A DNA stretch of 64,000 bases from Pseudomonadales bacterium (GTDB taxonomy: Bacteria > Pseudomonadota > Gammaproteobacteria > Pseudomonadales > Azotimanducaceae), in NCBI GenBank assembly GCA_022822135.1, contig JAJECH010000051.1, positions 62,001 through 126,000 on the forward strand. The letters run 5' to 3'. Shown here piece after piece: positions 63,297-64,000 of the stretch (the stretch's first letter is position 1; each line of letters opens with the position of its first letter). Below the pieces are notes generated by a model that worked only from the letters and a program-made list of their open reading frames with translations, was not told the origin of the DNA and did not search any database. The translations under genes were made by a program, and so were the position numbers.

Positions 63297-64000
63297 TTCG
63301 TCGAACCGTTAAGCGAATCTATGGTTGCCCAAGCTTTCAAACGATCGATTCTTACGCGATGCTGTTCTAGTTTGGCGTCTACTTCGTTCACATAACTCAA
63401 TAGAACGTCTGCAAAGCTGCCTTCTTTGTTCTGATACGCCTTCAGCGCTGCTTGCGCATGGTTGTGAGATTGTTCGACGATCGTTTCGTTTAAGAGCTGC
63501 AGCCGTTCAGACAGGCGGTGCCACTCAGAGTAAGCGATCGCAATCTCCGATGTCAGATCTCTCAACAATTTAGCTTTTGTTTGGCGAGCACTATCTTCAC
63601 TAGCCTGTGCGGCAAGAAGCCTCAAGCTGTGTTTTTCTTTTGCCACAAGTGGCAACGAGAACGAAACGATGGCGCTAGCAAAGTCCGATCGCCGACCGCC
63701 GTCAAAGTTTGCTCCATCCCGAATGCCGTAACTCAAGTCAATGTGCCATTCTGGTTTTAATTCTGATTGGTAGAAATCGGTTTGCGCCGATTCCATTGCG
63801 ACAAACGCGTCAGCGGATCGAATTTTTGGATGAATTTCTATAGCCTCGTACACGCTTTTAGGCGAAGGCACGACATCCCAAATTGGGAGTTCTAACTTTA
63901 TCGAAACCCCTTGCACAACACCGAGCAGACGTCCTAGTTCATCGAGACTTTGACTCTCGCGTCGTTTAGTATCAATTAGACGGCTCGCCAAATCACTTGA
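63293..64000 (-). CDS. TolC-family outer-membrane channel (CusC-like), truncated by window edge
   Basis: The frame is open to the last base, so its N-terminal half lies outside. About 235 residues of the C-terminal TolC repeat are visible: KPEWHIDLSYGIRDG and FASAIVSFSLPL for the beta strands, then long helices (AIAYSEWHRLSERLQLLNETI). It overlaps cusB by 4 bp. The assignment to copper efflux comes from cusBA next to it. Confidence 0.9.
   Translation of the reverse strand, partial: SSDLASRLIDTKRRESQSLDELGRLLGVVQGVSIKLELPIWDVVPSPKSVYEAIEIHPKIRSADAFVAMESAQTDFYQSELKPEWHIDLSYGIRDGANFDGGRRSDFASAIVSFSLPLVAKEKHSLRLLAAQASEDSARQTKAKLLRDLTSEIAIAYSEWHRLSERLQLLNETIVEQSHNHAQAALKAYQNKEGSFADVLLSYVNEVDAKLEQHRVRIDRLKAWATIDSLNGSTK

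Noticed and set aside
1..64000. CRISPR arrays, insertion sequences, prophage genes or rRNA.
   Set aside because: No regularly spaced repeats, transposase or integrase motifs, phage structural genes or rRNA-like sequence were seen on either strand.

Overview
The window reads as a chromosome segment from a free-living, aerobic, heterotrophic Gram-negative bacterium, most likely a marine gammaproteobacterium. I infer this from the mix of outer-membrane efflux genes, lipoproteins, an imuA-imuB-dnaE2 mutasome, typA/bipA and an xthA-type exonuclease, not from a phylogenetic test. Base composition is close to even and coding density is high. There is no ribosomal RNA, CRISPR array, transposase, integrase or clear prophage. 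One tRNA (Asn, GTT) is present.

Layout. 1-1.2 kb: 3' part of a branched-chain amino-acid-type binding lipoprotein. 1.3-4.6 kb (minus): 1-Cys peroxiredoxin and modABC molybdate transport. 4.7-5.9 kb: zinc alcohol dehydrogenase and a 58-residue rubredoxin. 6-7.4 kb (minus): deazaflavin-type (DDN-like) protein and an enoyl-CoA hydratase. 7.5-10.2 kb: small ABM-like protein, a DUF4143 ATPase, an 89-nt inverted-repeat element and a short 3-hydroxyacyl-CoA dehydrogenase. 10.2-13.6 kb (minus): phytanoyl-CoA dioxygenase, SDR and FAD oxidoreductase. 13.8-18.6 kb: M48 PDZ lipoprotein protease, then a sulfatase / PhyH / Gfo-Idh-MocA cluster, followed by an HpaI-type aldolase on the other strand. 20.1-25.4 kb: imuA-imuB-dnaE2 behind a LexA-like box. 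25.5-27.2 kb: an unrecognised gene cassette with an apparent frameshift, then tRNA-Asn. 27.3-29.1 kb: 2Fe-2S ferredoxin and a second DUF4143 ATPase.

29.4-39.9 kb (minus) is one long same-strand run: cupin, two acyl-CoA dehydrogenases, PhyH, TerB-like protein, alpha/beta hydrolase, LLM oxidoreductase, TIGR03084-type protein, an iorAB-type molybdenum hydroxylase and a tandem YjbR protein. The molybdo-enzyme fits with modABC at the start of the window. 40-42.9 kb: beta-propeller glycosidase-like gene, esterase and a twin-arginine aldo/keto reductase. A 0.7-kb gap precedes a histone-H1-like basic protein at 43.6 kb. 44-46.1 kb (minus): xthA and an MFS transporter. 46.5 kb: a delta-class carbonic anhydrase.

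47.4-51.4 kb (minus) is an operon of a Tat-exported ferredoxin-type aldo/keto reductase followed by larC, larB and larE, which make the nickel-pincer nucleotide; no larA is present. 51.5 kb: a second, closely similar enoyl-CoA hydratase. 52.5-56.5 kb: HEPN protein, SpoU-type methyltransferase, two divergent genes with transglutaminase-like domains whose 5' ends overlap, and a HIT protein. 56.6 kb: typA. 58.6-64 kb (minus): a cusCBA copper/silver efflux operon; cusC runs off the right edge.

The items I rate most worth a second look are the AKR-larCBE operon without larA, the overlapping 5' ends at 54.8 kb, the frameshifted unknown cassette beside tRNA-Asn, the 89-nt inverted-repeat element at 9.3 kb and the H1-like gene with its long leader.
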